The translations under genes and the position numbers were made by a program. Of a stretch of DNA of 7,667 nucleotides, positions 1 to 5,370 are shown piece after piece. Within the stretch, counting starts at the first letter, position 1, and every line of letters begins with the position of its first letter. The DNA is from an uncultured Paracoccaceae bacterium. GTDB taxonomy: Bacteria > Pseudomonadota > Alphaproteobacteria > Rhodobacterales > Rhodobacteraceae. The stretch covers positions 1 to 7,667 of the forward strand of contig CAKZNY010000176.1 in NCBI GenBank assembly GCA_937132145.1, read 5' to 3'. Under the pieces are notes generated by a model, which saw only the letters and a program-made list of their open reading frames with translations, was not told where the DNA came from and did not search any database.

Positions 1-1
1 G

Positions 2-54
2 AGCGCTCCCGCCCTTCGGTTGGGCCGGGCCTCGCTTCGCTCGGCGGGTGCGCT
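2..54. repeat. GC-rich imperfect inverted repeat, possible terminator or REP-like element
   Basis: Bases 2-13 (AGCGCTCCCGCC) pair with 43-54 (GGCGGGTGCGCT) over 12 positions with a single T-T mismatch. The inner 29 bases are also GC-rich and contain shorter complementary runs, such as GCCC at 11-14 with GGGC at 22-25, which would compete with the outer stem. The element lies directly downstream of the carboxypeptidase stop codon, so it could end that transcript or protect its 3' end. No T-tract is visible on the plus side, and the other flank lies outside the window. Its compact structure also fits a dispersed intergenic repeat, but no second copy occurs in the window. Confidence 0.5.
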
Positions 55-56
55 AA

Positions 57-1445
57 TTACGGGTTGATGACTTCACACGCGGAATTTCGTGACGTCAGGC
101 GCGAACACGCCTTGCGGGCATCTGTTTCGCTTAGCCCCACAAATCGGGCGCGGTACATGGTAACACCCTGCACCAGCGTCACTTCGACTTTTCGGTCAGC
201 CCCTTGCAATGCATCAAGGTCCATCAACGCGGTTTTCAACAGCAATTTTTCGGTGTTGGTCCGGTTGGAATAATTCCCCAACTCGATCGACCAGTCGCCA
301 AATTCCTGAACAGGTGTCAGGCTGATCGTTGGTAGCGGCGCAATGCTGGCAACTTTTACAGGTACTCTGAAATTCGCGGGCCGGCGCACAGGCACGGACG
401 GGTTGTCACGCGCAACACTCAATGAAGCTATAATCGCGGCGAGGTCTGAATCGCTGGTCTCCCCCACCAAGGTGGTCACCAGATTATCAATGTTACGCGC
501 CATCAAGACGGCACTGGGCGAGACAACCGCACCACCACGCCTTACCGGCCGATCTGTTCGAGGCACCAGCCCTGTCAGCCGTATAACGGGCCCACCGGGT
601 CGTGAAAGGTTCAGGGCTGGTGGCCGGATCGTCGCCACATGTGTTGGGGCGCGATTGAACCCCATATCCAGCAGCTTGGCGACTTGCCCGTTACGCTGCG
701 CAGTCGAGGTGCCACCAAACATCGCTGCAATGATACGTTCTTCGCCGCGCTGTGCTGACGCAACCAGATTGAAACCGGCCGCGTTGGTGTACCCTGTCTT
801 GATTCCGTCCGCACCACGATACGCCGCAAGGAAGCGGCGGTTGGTGTTGTAAACGGTTTTCACCGACGTATCGGTCTTAACCCGGCTGAACAAATTGTAG
901 TAATCTGGAAAATCATAAAACAACCGCCGCCCCAAGGTCGCCATATCACGCGCCGTCGACAAATGCCCCTTAGCCGTTAGTCCATGTGCATTCTTGAACG
1001 TCGTCTTTGACATCCCCATCGCCCGCGCCATGGTGGTCATGTAGCGCGCAAACTCTGCCTCGGAACCCGAGACTGCCTCGCCCAAAGCTGTCGCCGCATC
1101 ATTGGCAGATTTCACTGCTGCGGCGCGGATCAGATAGCGCAGCGCAATTCGTTGCCCTGCCTTCAAACCCAGTTTCGAGGGGGGTTCGCGCGACGCATTG
1201 CGCGAAATCGTAATCATCTGGTCAAGGCTCATCCGCCCTGCTTCAATCTCGTAAAACCCCACGTAAAGCGTCATCATTTTGGTCAGAGACGCCGGATGCA
1301 GGCGGGTGTCGGCATTGCGCGAATGCAAAACCTCGCCAGTTCGCGCATCCATAACCAGCGCCGCATAGGGCGCCGCGCCAGCTATACTGGCCCACAAAAC
1401 AAGGGAGCACACGAGCGCAAGCCCATGTAAAATCTTATTAAACAT
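57..1445 (-). CDS. Secreted D-alanyl-D-alanine carboxypeptidase (PBP, peptidase S11) with C-terminal SPOR-like domain
   Basis: This periplasmic serine D,D-carboxypeptidase removes the terminal D-Ala from peptidoglycan pentapeptides and so limits cross-linking. A Sec signal peptide covers about residues 1-24 (cleavage near AGA-AP). The three penicillin-binding motifs are in order and intact: S53-L-T-K56 (nucleophile and base), S113-A-N115 and K216-T-G218. A proline/arginine-rich linker follows (about 270-380). Residues 383-460 resemble a SPOR domain, which in known proteins binds denuded septal glycan strands, so the enzyme may be drawn to the division site (inference). The 462-residue length fits the alphaproteobacterial DacC/DacF-type enzymes with this extension. 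The ATG is chosen because it gives a complete signal peptide; the ribosome site in front of it is weak. It is transcribed alone, away from the phasin gene. Family assignment is very secure; the SPOR call is moderately so. Confidence 0.96.
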   Translation of the reverse strand: MFNKILHGLALVCSLVLWASIAGAAPYAALVMDARTGEVLHSRNADTRLHPASLTKMMTLYVGFYEIEAGRMSLDQMITISRNASREPPSKLGLKAGQRIALRYLIRAAAVKSANDAATALGEAVSGSEAEFARYMTTMARAMGMSKTTFKNAHGLTAKGHLSTARDMATLGRRLFYDFPDYYNLFSRVKTDTSVKTVYNTNRRFLAAYRGADGIKTGYTNAAGFNLVASAQRGEERIIAAMFGGTSTAQRNGQVAKLLDMGFNRAPTHVATIRPPALNLSRPGGPVIRLTGLVPRTDRPVRRGGAVVSPSAVLMARNIDNLVTTLVGETSDSDLAAIIASLSVARDNPSVPVRRPANFRVPVKVASIAPLPTISLTPVQEFGDWSIELGNYSNRTNTEKLLLKTALMDLDALQGADRKVEVTLVQGVTMYRARFVGLSETDARKACSRLTSRNSACEVINP

Positions 1446-1472
1446 CGAAAAACTGCCGATCGATATATTTAC

Positions 1473-1597
1473 TGCCTCACGACCCGTTTGCCGGTGTCGT
1501 ATTTATTTTCAAGCACCCTAACATGCGTTTGCCTCACAAGAAAACACATATTTTTCAATTACTCGCAAGGTGTTGCCAAAGTGAATCAGTTTGCCTC
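1473..1597. repeat. Short dispersed direct repeats (GTTTGCC / TGCCTCAC)
   Basis: TGCCTCAC occurs at 1473-1480 and 1530-1537. GTTTGCCTC occurs at 1527-1535 and 1589-1597, and the related GTTTGCCG at 1486-1493. All are in the same orientation. Repeated words in a promoter region can be sites for one regulator, but no known consensus is matched and chance is not excluded. Confidence 0.3.
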
Positions 1598-1609
1598 GCC
1601 CTCCATTTA

Positions 1610-1663
1610 TGTTGCGACGCACAGCGCTCCCTTAACGCAGTGCAGCATAATTCCTATATGCAG
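1610..1663 (+). promoter_or_regulatory. Candidate phasin promoter with PhaR-like TGC/GCA elements
   Basis: TGTTGCGACGCACA (1610-1623) is an imperfect palindrome, and GCAGTGCAGCA (1637-1647) is a second TGC/GCA-rich element. TGCAG recurs at 1641-1645 and 1659-1663. A weak promoter can be drawn from TTAACG (1632-1637) and TATATG (1655-1660) with a 17-bp spacer, which places the second element between the two boxes, as expected for a repressor site. In alphaproteobacteria phasin genes are commonly repressed by PhaR, whose reported Paracoccus site is CTGC-N3-GCAG. That exact arrangement is not present here, so the link is an inference from position and base content. Confidence 0.35.
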
Positions 1664-1700
1664 GGTAGAAATTCACCGACTTTAAGCCGAAGACATTATT

Positions 1701-1704
1701 GGAG
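1701..1704 (+). promoter_or_regulatory. Ribosome binding site that fixes the phasin start
   Basis: GGAG is followed by six bases and then ATG at 1711. An in-frame TTG at 1699 overlaps this site and so cannot be the start it serves. The phasin therefore begins at 1711. Confidence 0.8.
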
Positions 1705-1710
1705 AATATT

Positions 1711-1929
1711 ATGACTGCTAAAGCATCCACTGCCAAAAAAGCTGCAACAGCAACTCCGCCTAAAGGCATCGAAGACGTTAATGCGTTCGGCCAGTTGAAC
1801 GTAGACGCCCTCACAAAAGCGTCCGAGTTGGCGACAAAAGCTATTGAAGGCATCAACGAAGAAATCACCGCACCAATCGGCGAGCGTTTTGAGACTGCGA
1901 GCAAAACAATGAAGTCTTACACTGCCTAA
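1711..1929 (+). CDS. Miniature phasin-family protein (72 aa)
   Basis: Phasins coat polyhydroxyalkanoate granules. The first ~20 residues are rich in Ala, Lys and Thr, like the N-terminal tail of alphaproteobacterial phasins. FGQLNVDALTKASEL and the following residues (about 28-52) match the amphipathic helix that opens the Phasin_2 domain. The last ~20 residues (APIGERFETA and onward) resemble the C-terminal tail of longer phasins. Known family members are usually about 100-150 residues, so the middle of the domain seems to be missing while both ends remain. The frame is open, the ribosome site is strong and a terminator follows, so it looks expressed rather than decayed. It is transcribed singly; PHA-responsive control is likely but unproven. 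A small granule-associated or unrelated helical protein is the alternative. Confidence 0.7.
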   Translation: MTAKASTAKKAATATPPKGIEDVNAFGQLNVDALTKASELATKAIEGINEEITAPIGERFETASKTMKSYTA

Positions 1930-1959
1930 TTCAGGCCTTGCGACTTTGTGTATGGATTT

Positions 1960-1979
1960 AGGGGGCGTTCCCCCCTTTT
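1960..1979 (+). terminator. Rho-independent terminator after the phasin gene
   Basis: A-GGGGG (1960-1965) pairs with CCCCC-T (1971-1976) around a five-base loop, and T residues follow at 1976-1979. The stem is short but almost all G-C. It lies 31 bases past the phasin stop codon and separates that transcript from clpS. Confidence 0.75.
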
Positions 1980-1996
1980 CTATTTGCGCTGGTAGC

Positions 1997-2003
1997 TTAT
2001 ATA
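1997..2003 (+). promoter_or_regulatory. Possible -10 element for clpS
   Basis: TTATATA lies 31 bases upstream of the clpS start, just after the phasin terminator, where a promoter for the clpS-rsmC unit is expected. No good -35 box is visible at the right spacing, so the assignment is weak. Confidence 0.25.
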
Positions 2004-2034
2004 CTCAGCCAAGCTAAAGACCGCAGGAATGAAG

Positions 2035-2373
2035 ATGAGCCACACACCTATTGCACCGATCATGGCATCCGATGATGACTTTGACACCGGCACTTTAACG
2101 AAGGTTAAGCCCAAGACGGCCAAGCCTCCGCTATATAAAGTGCTGTTGTTGAACGACGACTATACTCCGATGGAGTTCGTCGTGCATATTCTGGAACGCT
2201 TCTTTGGCCTGAATTCAACGGCGGCCGAAGGGATCATGTTGACGGTTCATACCAAAGGTCTGGCTGTAGTTGGCGTTTATGCCCACGAGATTGCCGAGAC
2301 CAAGGTCACGCAAGTGATGGATTATGCCCAGCGCAACCAGCATCCGCTGCAATGTACGATGGAAAAAGAATGA
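2035..2373 (+). CDS. clpS: ATP-dependent Clp protease adaptor ClpS
   Basis: ClpS is a cytoplasmic adaptor that recognises N-degron substrates with bulky N-terminal residues and hands them to ClpAP. Numbered from this start, residues 33-109 form the ClpS fold. N40-D41-D42-Y-T-P-M46 is the family signature with the acidic residue that binds the substrate's free amino group. V71-H72 with the following T-K-G is the second conserved pocket element, and E85-I-A-E-T-K90 is the conserved ClpA-facing stretch. The flexible N-terminus (1-32) is the part that in known ClpS proteins engages ClpA. Start choice: AGGA at 2025-2028 abuts an ATG at 2029 but sits six bases from the in-frame ATG at 2035, so 2035 (112 aa) is preferred. 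rsmC follows 24 bases downstream, probably in one operon; clpA is not adjacent here. Confidence 0.96.
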   Translation: MSHTPIAPIMASDDDFDTGTLTKVKPKTAKPPLYKVLLLNDDYTPMEFVVHILERFFGLNSTAAEGIMLTVHTKGLAVVGVYAHEIAETKVTQVMDYAQRNQHPLQCTMEKE

Positions 2374-2397
2374 ACCACTCTATTTCGGAGGCCCCGC

Positions 2398-3408
2398 ATG
2401 GCTGACCCAGCCCGTATCCTGCTGCCGTTTCGCGACGAACTTGTAACCATACCCGAAGGTGGCGAGGTGCTTTACATTCGCCCGCCAGCTTTCCTGCCGC
2501 CCGGTTTTGCGGATTTTTCGCATATCGTTTGCGAGCAGGGCTTCAAGCCGTTTTCAGACAGCCTGACGCAGGATAATCTGACAGTTGTTCCCCGAGCATC
2601 TGGCACGTTCCCGATGGTCCTGTTGGCCTTAACGCGTAGTCGCGCCGAAAACATGGCCAACTTCGCCCGTGCCTGCCGGATGGTTTCAACAGGTGGTCAG
2701 GTTGTGGTTAGCGGCGACAAAACCGACGGCATCGACAGTATGCTAAAGGCCGTGAAGAAAGTTTACGACGTCGATGGCGTTCTATCCAAATCCCACGGCA
2801 AGGTCTTTTGGTTAACCCCGAACACCCCGGCGCCCGAGGCATGGGAAGCCGCCGTTCAGCCGAAACAAAATGCCTTTGGCTATGTAACTGCGCCCGGCAT
2901 GTTCAGCCCCGAGAAAATCGACGTCGGCTCAAAAATGCTGACGGCCTATTTCGATAAATCCATCAAAGGCGCTGTTGCCGACATTGGCTCGGGCTGGGGG
3001 TATCTGGCTAAAAATGTGCTGGAAAAGTGCGAGCGCTTAACTTCTCTCGATCTGTTCGAGGCAGAATATGCCGCACTGGAGGCCTCTAAGGCTAACATCA
3101 CGGACGAGCGCGCCGCGTTCCACTGGGCGGATGTCACCACATTGGAAAAACCGGTCGAGCCGTATCACACCGTGATTTGCAACCCGCCATTCCACCAAGG
3201 CCGCACTGCCGAGCCTGCCATTGGCATCGGTTTTATCGCCGCCGCCGCGCGTATCATGAAGCCGTCGGGGCAGTTCCTGATGGTTGCCAACCGCCAGTTG
3301 CCTTATGAAGCGGCGATGGATACGTACTTCAAAAACTGGGAAATTCTCGAGCAGGATCGCGCCTTCAAAATCATCCGCGCGCGCCGCCCGTTAAAGCGGC
3401 AAGCGTAA
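2398..3408 (+). CDS. rsmC: RsmC-type class I SAM-dependent methyltransferase (16S rRNA guanine-N2)
   Basis: E. coli RsmC methylates N2 of G1207 in 16S rRNA using S-adenosylmethionine, and this protein has the same layout. Residues 1-155 form a degenerate N-terminal methyltransferase-like half with no SAM motif, and residues 160-330 form the active half. M168-F-S with I174-D-V-G-S corresponds to the conserved strip before the SAM site. V193-A-D-I-G-S-G-W-G201 is motif I, D218 is the likely ribose-binding acid, and N262-P-P-F-H266 is the guanine N2-methyltransferase signature. V297-A-N-R-Q-L-P-Y303 matches the RsmC C-terminal motif. The 336 residues compare with 343 in E. coli. The start has CGGAGG at 2386-2391, six bases upstream. 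The family is secure; the exact base methylated is inferred, and the related RlmG is the main alternative. Confidence 0.88.
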   Translation: MADPARILLPFRDELVTIPEGGEVLYIRPPAFLPPGFADFSHIVCEQGFKPFSDSLTQDNLTVVPRASGTFPMVLLALTRSRAENMANFARACRMVSTGGQVVVSGDKTDGIDSMLKAVKKVYDVDGVLSKSHGKVFWLTPNTPAPEAWEAAVQPKQNAFGYVTAPGMFSPEKIDVGSKMLTAYFDKSIKGAVADIGSGWGYLAKNVLEKCERLTSLDLFEAEYAALEASKANITDERAAFHWADVTTLEKPVEPYHTVICNPPFHQGRTAEPAIGIGFIAAAARIMKPSGQFLMVANRQLPYEAAMDTYFKNWEILEQDRAFKIIRARRPLKRQA

Positions 3409-3420
3409 CGAGTACGTTTT
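3401..3420 (+). terminator. Weak hairpin plus T-run overlapping the rsmC stop codon
   Basis: AAGCGTA (3401-3407) can pair with TACGTTT (3413-3419), seven pairs including one G-T, around a five-base loop, with T residues to 3420. The stem begins inside the rsmC coding end and covers the TAA. It is A-T-rich for a terminator, so read-through into the downstream SDR gene is quite possible. Confidence 0.35.
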
Positions 3421-3485
3421 ATCTCGAAATTTCACGACAACTCCCCTAGTCTGCGCTTCTTACAGCAGGGAATCACGAGGTATAA

Positions 3486-4292
3486 ATGGACTCCTCAGTA
3501 TCTGGTAAAACCGTCATCGTTACGGGTGCTGCCAACGGCATCGGTCTGGCAATTGCGCGTCGGTTTGTGGAACTGGATGCAAACGTGGTGTTGGCTGACA
3601 GGGACGAAAAACGCCTAACAGCCGAGGTTGACGCGTTGCAGAACGGTGCAGGCAAGGCGATGGCGTACCACGGAAACCTGCAAGAAAAGCTGACCATCAA
3701 TAATCTGATGGCAGCCACAATCGACGCTTATGACAGCATCGATATTCTGGTGAACGCCAGCCGCCAAATCCTGCCGTCAGACCCGTTGATGGACAAAGAC
3801 GATGTGTTCGAACAACTGATGCACCAGAATGTAACCGTCAATTTGCGGTTGGCACAGGCGGTGGCGAAACGGATGATTGCCCAATCAAAGGACCGCAAAA
3901 AAGACGAAATCATCGGATCGATTGTTAACCTGTCATCCATCGCGGCAACCCGCACACAACCGGAATTGATGGCCTATTCGGTTTCCATGGCGGCGCTGGA
4001 TCAACTGACCCGCTCCTTGGCTGTAGCATTCGCCGGTCACGGCATTCGCGTCAACGGCATCGCCATGGGCAGCCTGATGAGCGCCAGTTTGCGCGAATCG
4101 TTAAAGACCAACCCCACGCTGCACGACATTATCGAAGCCGTCACCCCGCTTGGCTACATCGGCGAAGCAGACGAGGCGGCCGACGCAGCCGTGTTCCTTG
4201 CATCTAACAAAGCAAACTTCATCACAGGTCAGATTTTGGCAGTGGATGGTGGGCGCAGTCTGGTCGACACGGTCACAATTCCCGCGCACTAA
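3486..4292 (+). CDS. Short-chain dehydrogenase/reductase-like protein with methionine at the catalytic lysine position
   Basis: This 268-residue protein has the classical SDR length and Rossmann fold. T13-G-A-A-N-G-I-G20 is the cofactor-binding glycine motif. D38 at the end of the second strand suggests NAD(H), though R39 beside it leaves NADP(H) open. Of the usual catalytic tetrad, N115, S151 and Y164 are present with the correct S-to-Y spacing of 13. The YxxxK motif reads Y164-S-V-S-M168, so the lysine is methionine (ATG at 3987-3989). The NNAG motif is altered to V89-N-A-S92. The C-terminal ITGQILAVDGG (246-256) is typical of FabG-like SDRs. The substrate is unknown. The protein may be a weak or altered catalyst, or non-catalytic. 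Start: GAGG at 3477-3480, five bases upstream. It lies 77 bp after rsmC and converges on trcR. Confidence 0.9.
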   Translation: MDSSVSGKTVIVTGAANGIGLAIARRFVELDANVVLADRDEKRLTAEVDALQNGAGKAMAYHGNLQEKLTINNLMAATIDAYDSIDILVNASRQILPSDPLMDKDDVFEQLMHQNVTVNLRLAQAVAKRMIAQSKDRKKDEIIGSIVNLSSIAATRTQPELMAYSVSMAALDQLTRSLAVAFAGHGIRVNGIAMGSLMSASLRESLKTNPTLHDIIEAVTPLGYIGEADEAADAAVFLASNKANFITGQILAVDGGRSLVDTVTIPAH

Positions 4293-4302
4293 GCTGACGG
4301 GG

Positions 4303-4323
4303 GCCCCGACGTTCCGCCGGGGC
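4303..4323. terminator. GC hairpin between convergent SDR and trcR genes
   Basis: GCCCCG (4303-4308) pairs perfectly with CGGGGC (4318-4323) around a nine-base loop that can itself add two pairs. It sits in the 39-bp gap between the two stop codons. On the plus strand a T-rich run (4335-4343) follows only after about eleven bases, inside trcR. On the minus strand no T-run follows. A bidirectional role is likely, but it is not a textbook intrinsic terminator in either direction. Confidence 0.5.
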
Positions 4324-4331
4324 GCTCGTGC

Positions 4332-5060
4332 TTATTCTTTTTTGTCAGCATCCTTATCGGGCGTTTTGAACAGGCTGTCAGCATCCAGCTTTGGTTCGTC
4401 ATCCGGCGTAGTGTTCAGGGTGAAATTCCCAAGACCGGCCATGCTGGCAGGCACACGAGGCTCGTCCGGCATATGCAAAGATTGCTCGGTCGAGACCAGC
4501 TTCATGCGCTCCTCGTCGGACATCACCTCGTCGCCACCCATTTTCTTAACGGCTTTGGCCACGGCTGTATCCAGCTCTATCTGCTTGCACATGCCAAGTG
4601 CCACAGGGTCAACTGTATTGATATTGCTGATATTCCAATGCGTGCGATCACGGATTGCCATAATCGTCGGTTTGGTTGTGCCAACCAGTTTGCTGATCTG
4701 ACCGTCCGTCAATTCAGGGTGGAACTTCACCAACCATGCAATCGCGGAAGGACGATCCTGACGTTTGGACAGCGGCGTATAGCGCGGGCCTTTGCGTTTC
4801 AGCTCGCCCTCGGCGGCCGGGTTATACATCAGCTCCAGCTTGGCTTTCGGATCAGCCTCGCACCGTTTAATTTCGTCAGTCGTCAGCTGTGTGTTCGTAA
4901 TCGGGTCAAGACCCTTAACGCCCACAGCGACTTCGCCGTCCGCAATGCCGTTCACTTCAAGCTCGTGCAGGCCGCAAAATTCGGCAATCTGCGTGAACGC
5001 CAGTGTTGTATTATCTACCAGCCAAACAGCTGTTGCCTTGGCCATCAATGGAAGCGCCAT
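4332..5060 (-). CDS. trcR: TrcR / DUF1013-family cell-cycle transcriptional regulator
   Basis: This 242-residue cytoplasmic protein matches the alphaproteobacterial DUF1013 family, now usually annotated as the cell-cycle transcriptional regulator TrcR. The conserved opening (A9-T-A-V-W-L-V-D-N-T-T-L20, then AFTQIAEFCG) reads as one helix-turn-helix-like segment. L117-T-D-G-Q-I-S-K-L-V-G-T-T-K-P-T with the residues to W142 forms a second, clearer one. A basic stretch links them (K89-R-K-G-P-R-Y-T-P-L-S-K-R100). The C-terminal ~40 residues are acidic and lysine-rich and look disordered. The start has a strong AAGGAG (minus strand, complement of 5067-5072) six bases upstream. It is transcribed alone, divergent from the RNase T2 remnant. 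Family recognition is by sequence pattern; target genes cannot be read from the window. Confidence 0.9.
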   Translation of the reverse strand: MALPLMAKATAVWLVDNTTLAFTQIAEFCGLHELEVNGIADGEVAVGVKGLDPITNTQLTTDEIKRCEADPKAKLELMYNPAAEGELKRKGPRYTPLSKRQDRPSAIAWLVKFHPELTDGQISKLVGTTKPTIMAIRDRTHWNISNINTVDPVALGMCKQIELDTAVAKAVKKMGGDEVMSDEERMKLVSTEQSLHMPDEPRVPASMAGLGNFTLNTTPDDEPKLDADSLFKTPDKDADKKE

Positions 5061-5160
5061 ATTAGTCTCCTTAAAACAAACTAGTGCCCTTGCCGAAAAC
5101 TTGGCTGCGCGACGCGCTATTTAGGTTTTCGTGGGGAATTCTGAAGTGTATATAAGCCAG
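5061..5160. promoter_or_regulatory. Divergent promoter region of trcR and the RNase T2 remnant, with an 11-bp palindrome
   Basis: The region carries the trcR ribosome site (5067-5072) and a perfect odd-length palindrome, GCGCG-A-CGCGC, at 5107-5117. On the plus strand TATATAA (5149-5155) resembles a -10 box, with TTTTCG (5126-5131) 17 bp upstream as a poor -35. If that promoter is used, transcription would begin at about the ATG at 5161, making the message nearly leaderless. No clear trcR promoter was found. The palindrome could be an operator, but no regulator is indicated. Confidence 0.35.
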
Positions 5161-5370
5161 ATGATCAGAATATTAAAGACCTTTTGTTTGCCTCTTATTT
5201 TCCCCACCCCTGCCCATGCAGACGGCGCGCGATCTGGCGATTTCGACGACAGCATCATGTCCATTAGCTGGACGCCAAGCTGGTGCGCGTTGGACGTTGC
5301 CCCGTCGTCTGGGCAACCCAAAGCCATGGCCCGATACACTAAAGCGCCATTATTCAGGAATAAAAATTGA
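5161..5370 (+). pseudogene. N-terminal remnant of a ribonuclease T2-family protein
   Basis: The 69-residue frame begins with a signal peptide (about 1-20, ending AHA before DG). Residues 26-45 (GDFDDSIMSISW, then TPSWCALD) match the first conserved strand and cysteine of alphaproteobacterial secreted RNase T2 proteins, where the usual text is like GDFDYYVLSLSWSP-WC. Those enzymes run to about 200 residues or more and need two histidine-containing active-site motifs (HGLW and a later K-H-G type). Neither is present here, nor in the other frames up to the next gene. After residue 48 the similarity ends and an unrelated tail leads to TGA. It is probably a truncated, inactive gene; a short secreted peptide is the alternative. 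An in-frame GTG at 5131 could extend it but would spoil the signal peptide. The stop overlaps the acyltransferase start. Confidence 0.6.

Larger units (their letters stand above)
1446..1710. promoter_or_regulatory. Divergent intergenic region between the carboxypeptidase and phasin genes
   Basis: This 265-bp AT-richer stretch must hold promoters for two divergently transcribed genes. I recognise no coding sequence: the short ORFs in it resemble nothing known and lack good ribosome sites. Toward the carboxypeptidase it contains repeated GTTTGCC and TGCCTCAC words. Toward the phasin it contains TGC/GCA-rich elements, listed separately. One GANTC site (GAATC, 1583-1587), the target of the alphaproteobacterial CcrM methylase, lies in the middle. 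No convincing promoter for the carboxypeptidase gene could be fixed by eye. Confidence 0.6.

Noticed and set aside
343..852. Plus-strand 169-codon open frame inside the carboxypeptidase gene
   Set aside because: It lies wholly antisense to a gene with intact catalytic motifs, has an Arg/Ala/Pro-rich shadow composition and no ribosome site.
1395..1445. Lipoprotein signal in the carboxypeptidase (Cys13 in the signal peptide)
   Set aside because: The residues before the Cys (A-L-V) lack the small residue needed at -1 of a lipobox, and a normal signal-peptidase I site lies further on.
1699..1701. TTG as the phasin start
   Set aside because: It overlaps the GGAG ribosome site that is correctly spaced for ATG at 1711.
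1488..1714. Short open frames in the intergenic region (65 and 63 codons)
   Set aside because: No family resemblance, no convincing ribosome site, and they overlap the phasin promoter and start.
3470..3493. Two GANTC sites near the SDR start (GAATC and GACTC) as cell-cycle methylation control
   Set aside because: Such five-base sites are frequent by chance; no CtrA or GcrA context supports a role here.
4473..5084. Plus-strand 203-codon open frame opposite trcR
   Set aside because: It is an antisense shadow of a recognised family; its sequence is Cys/His/Arg-rich and resembles no known protein.
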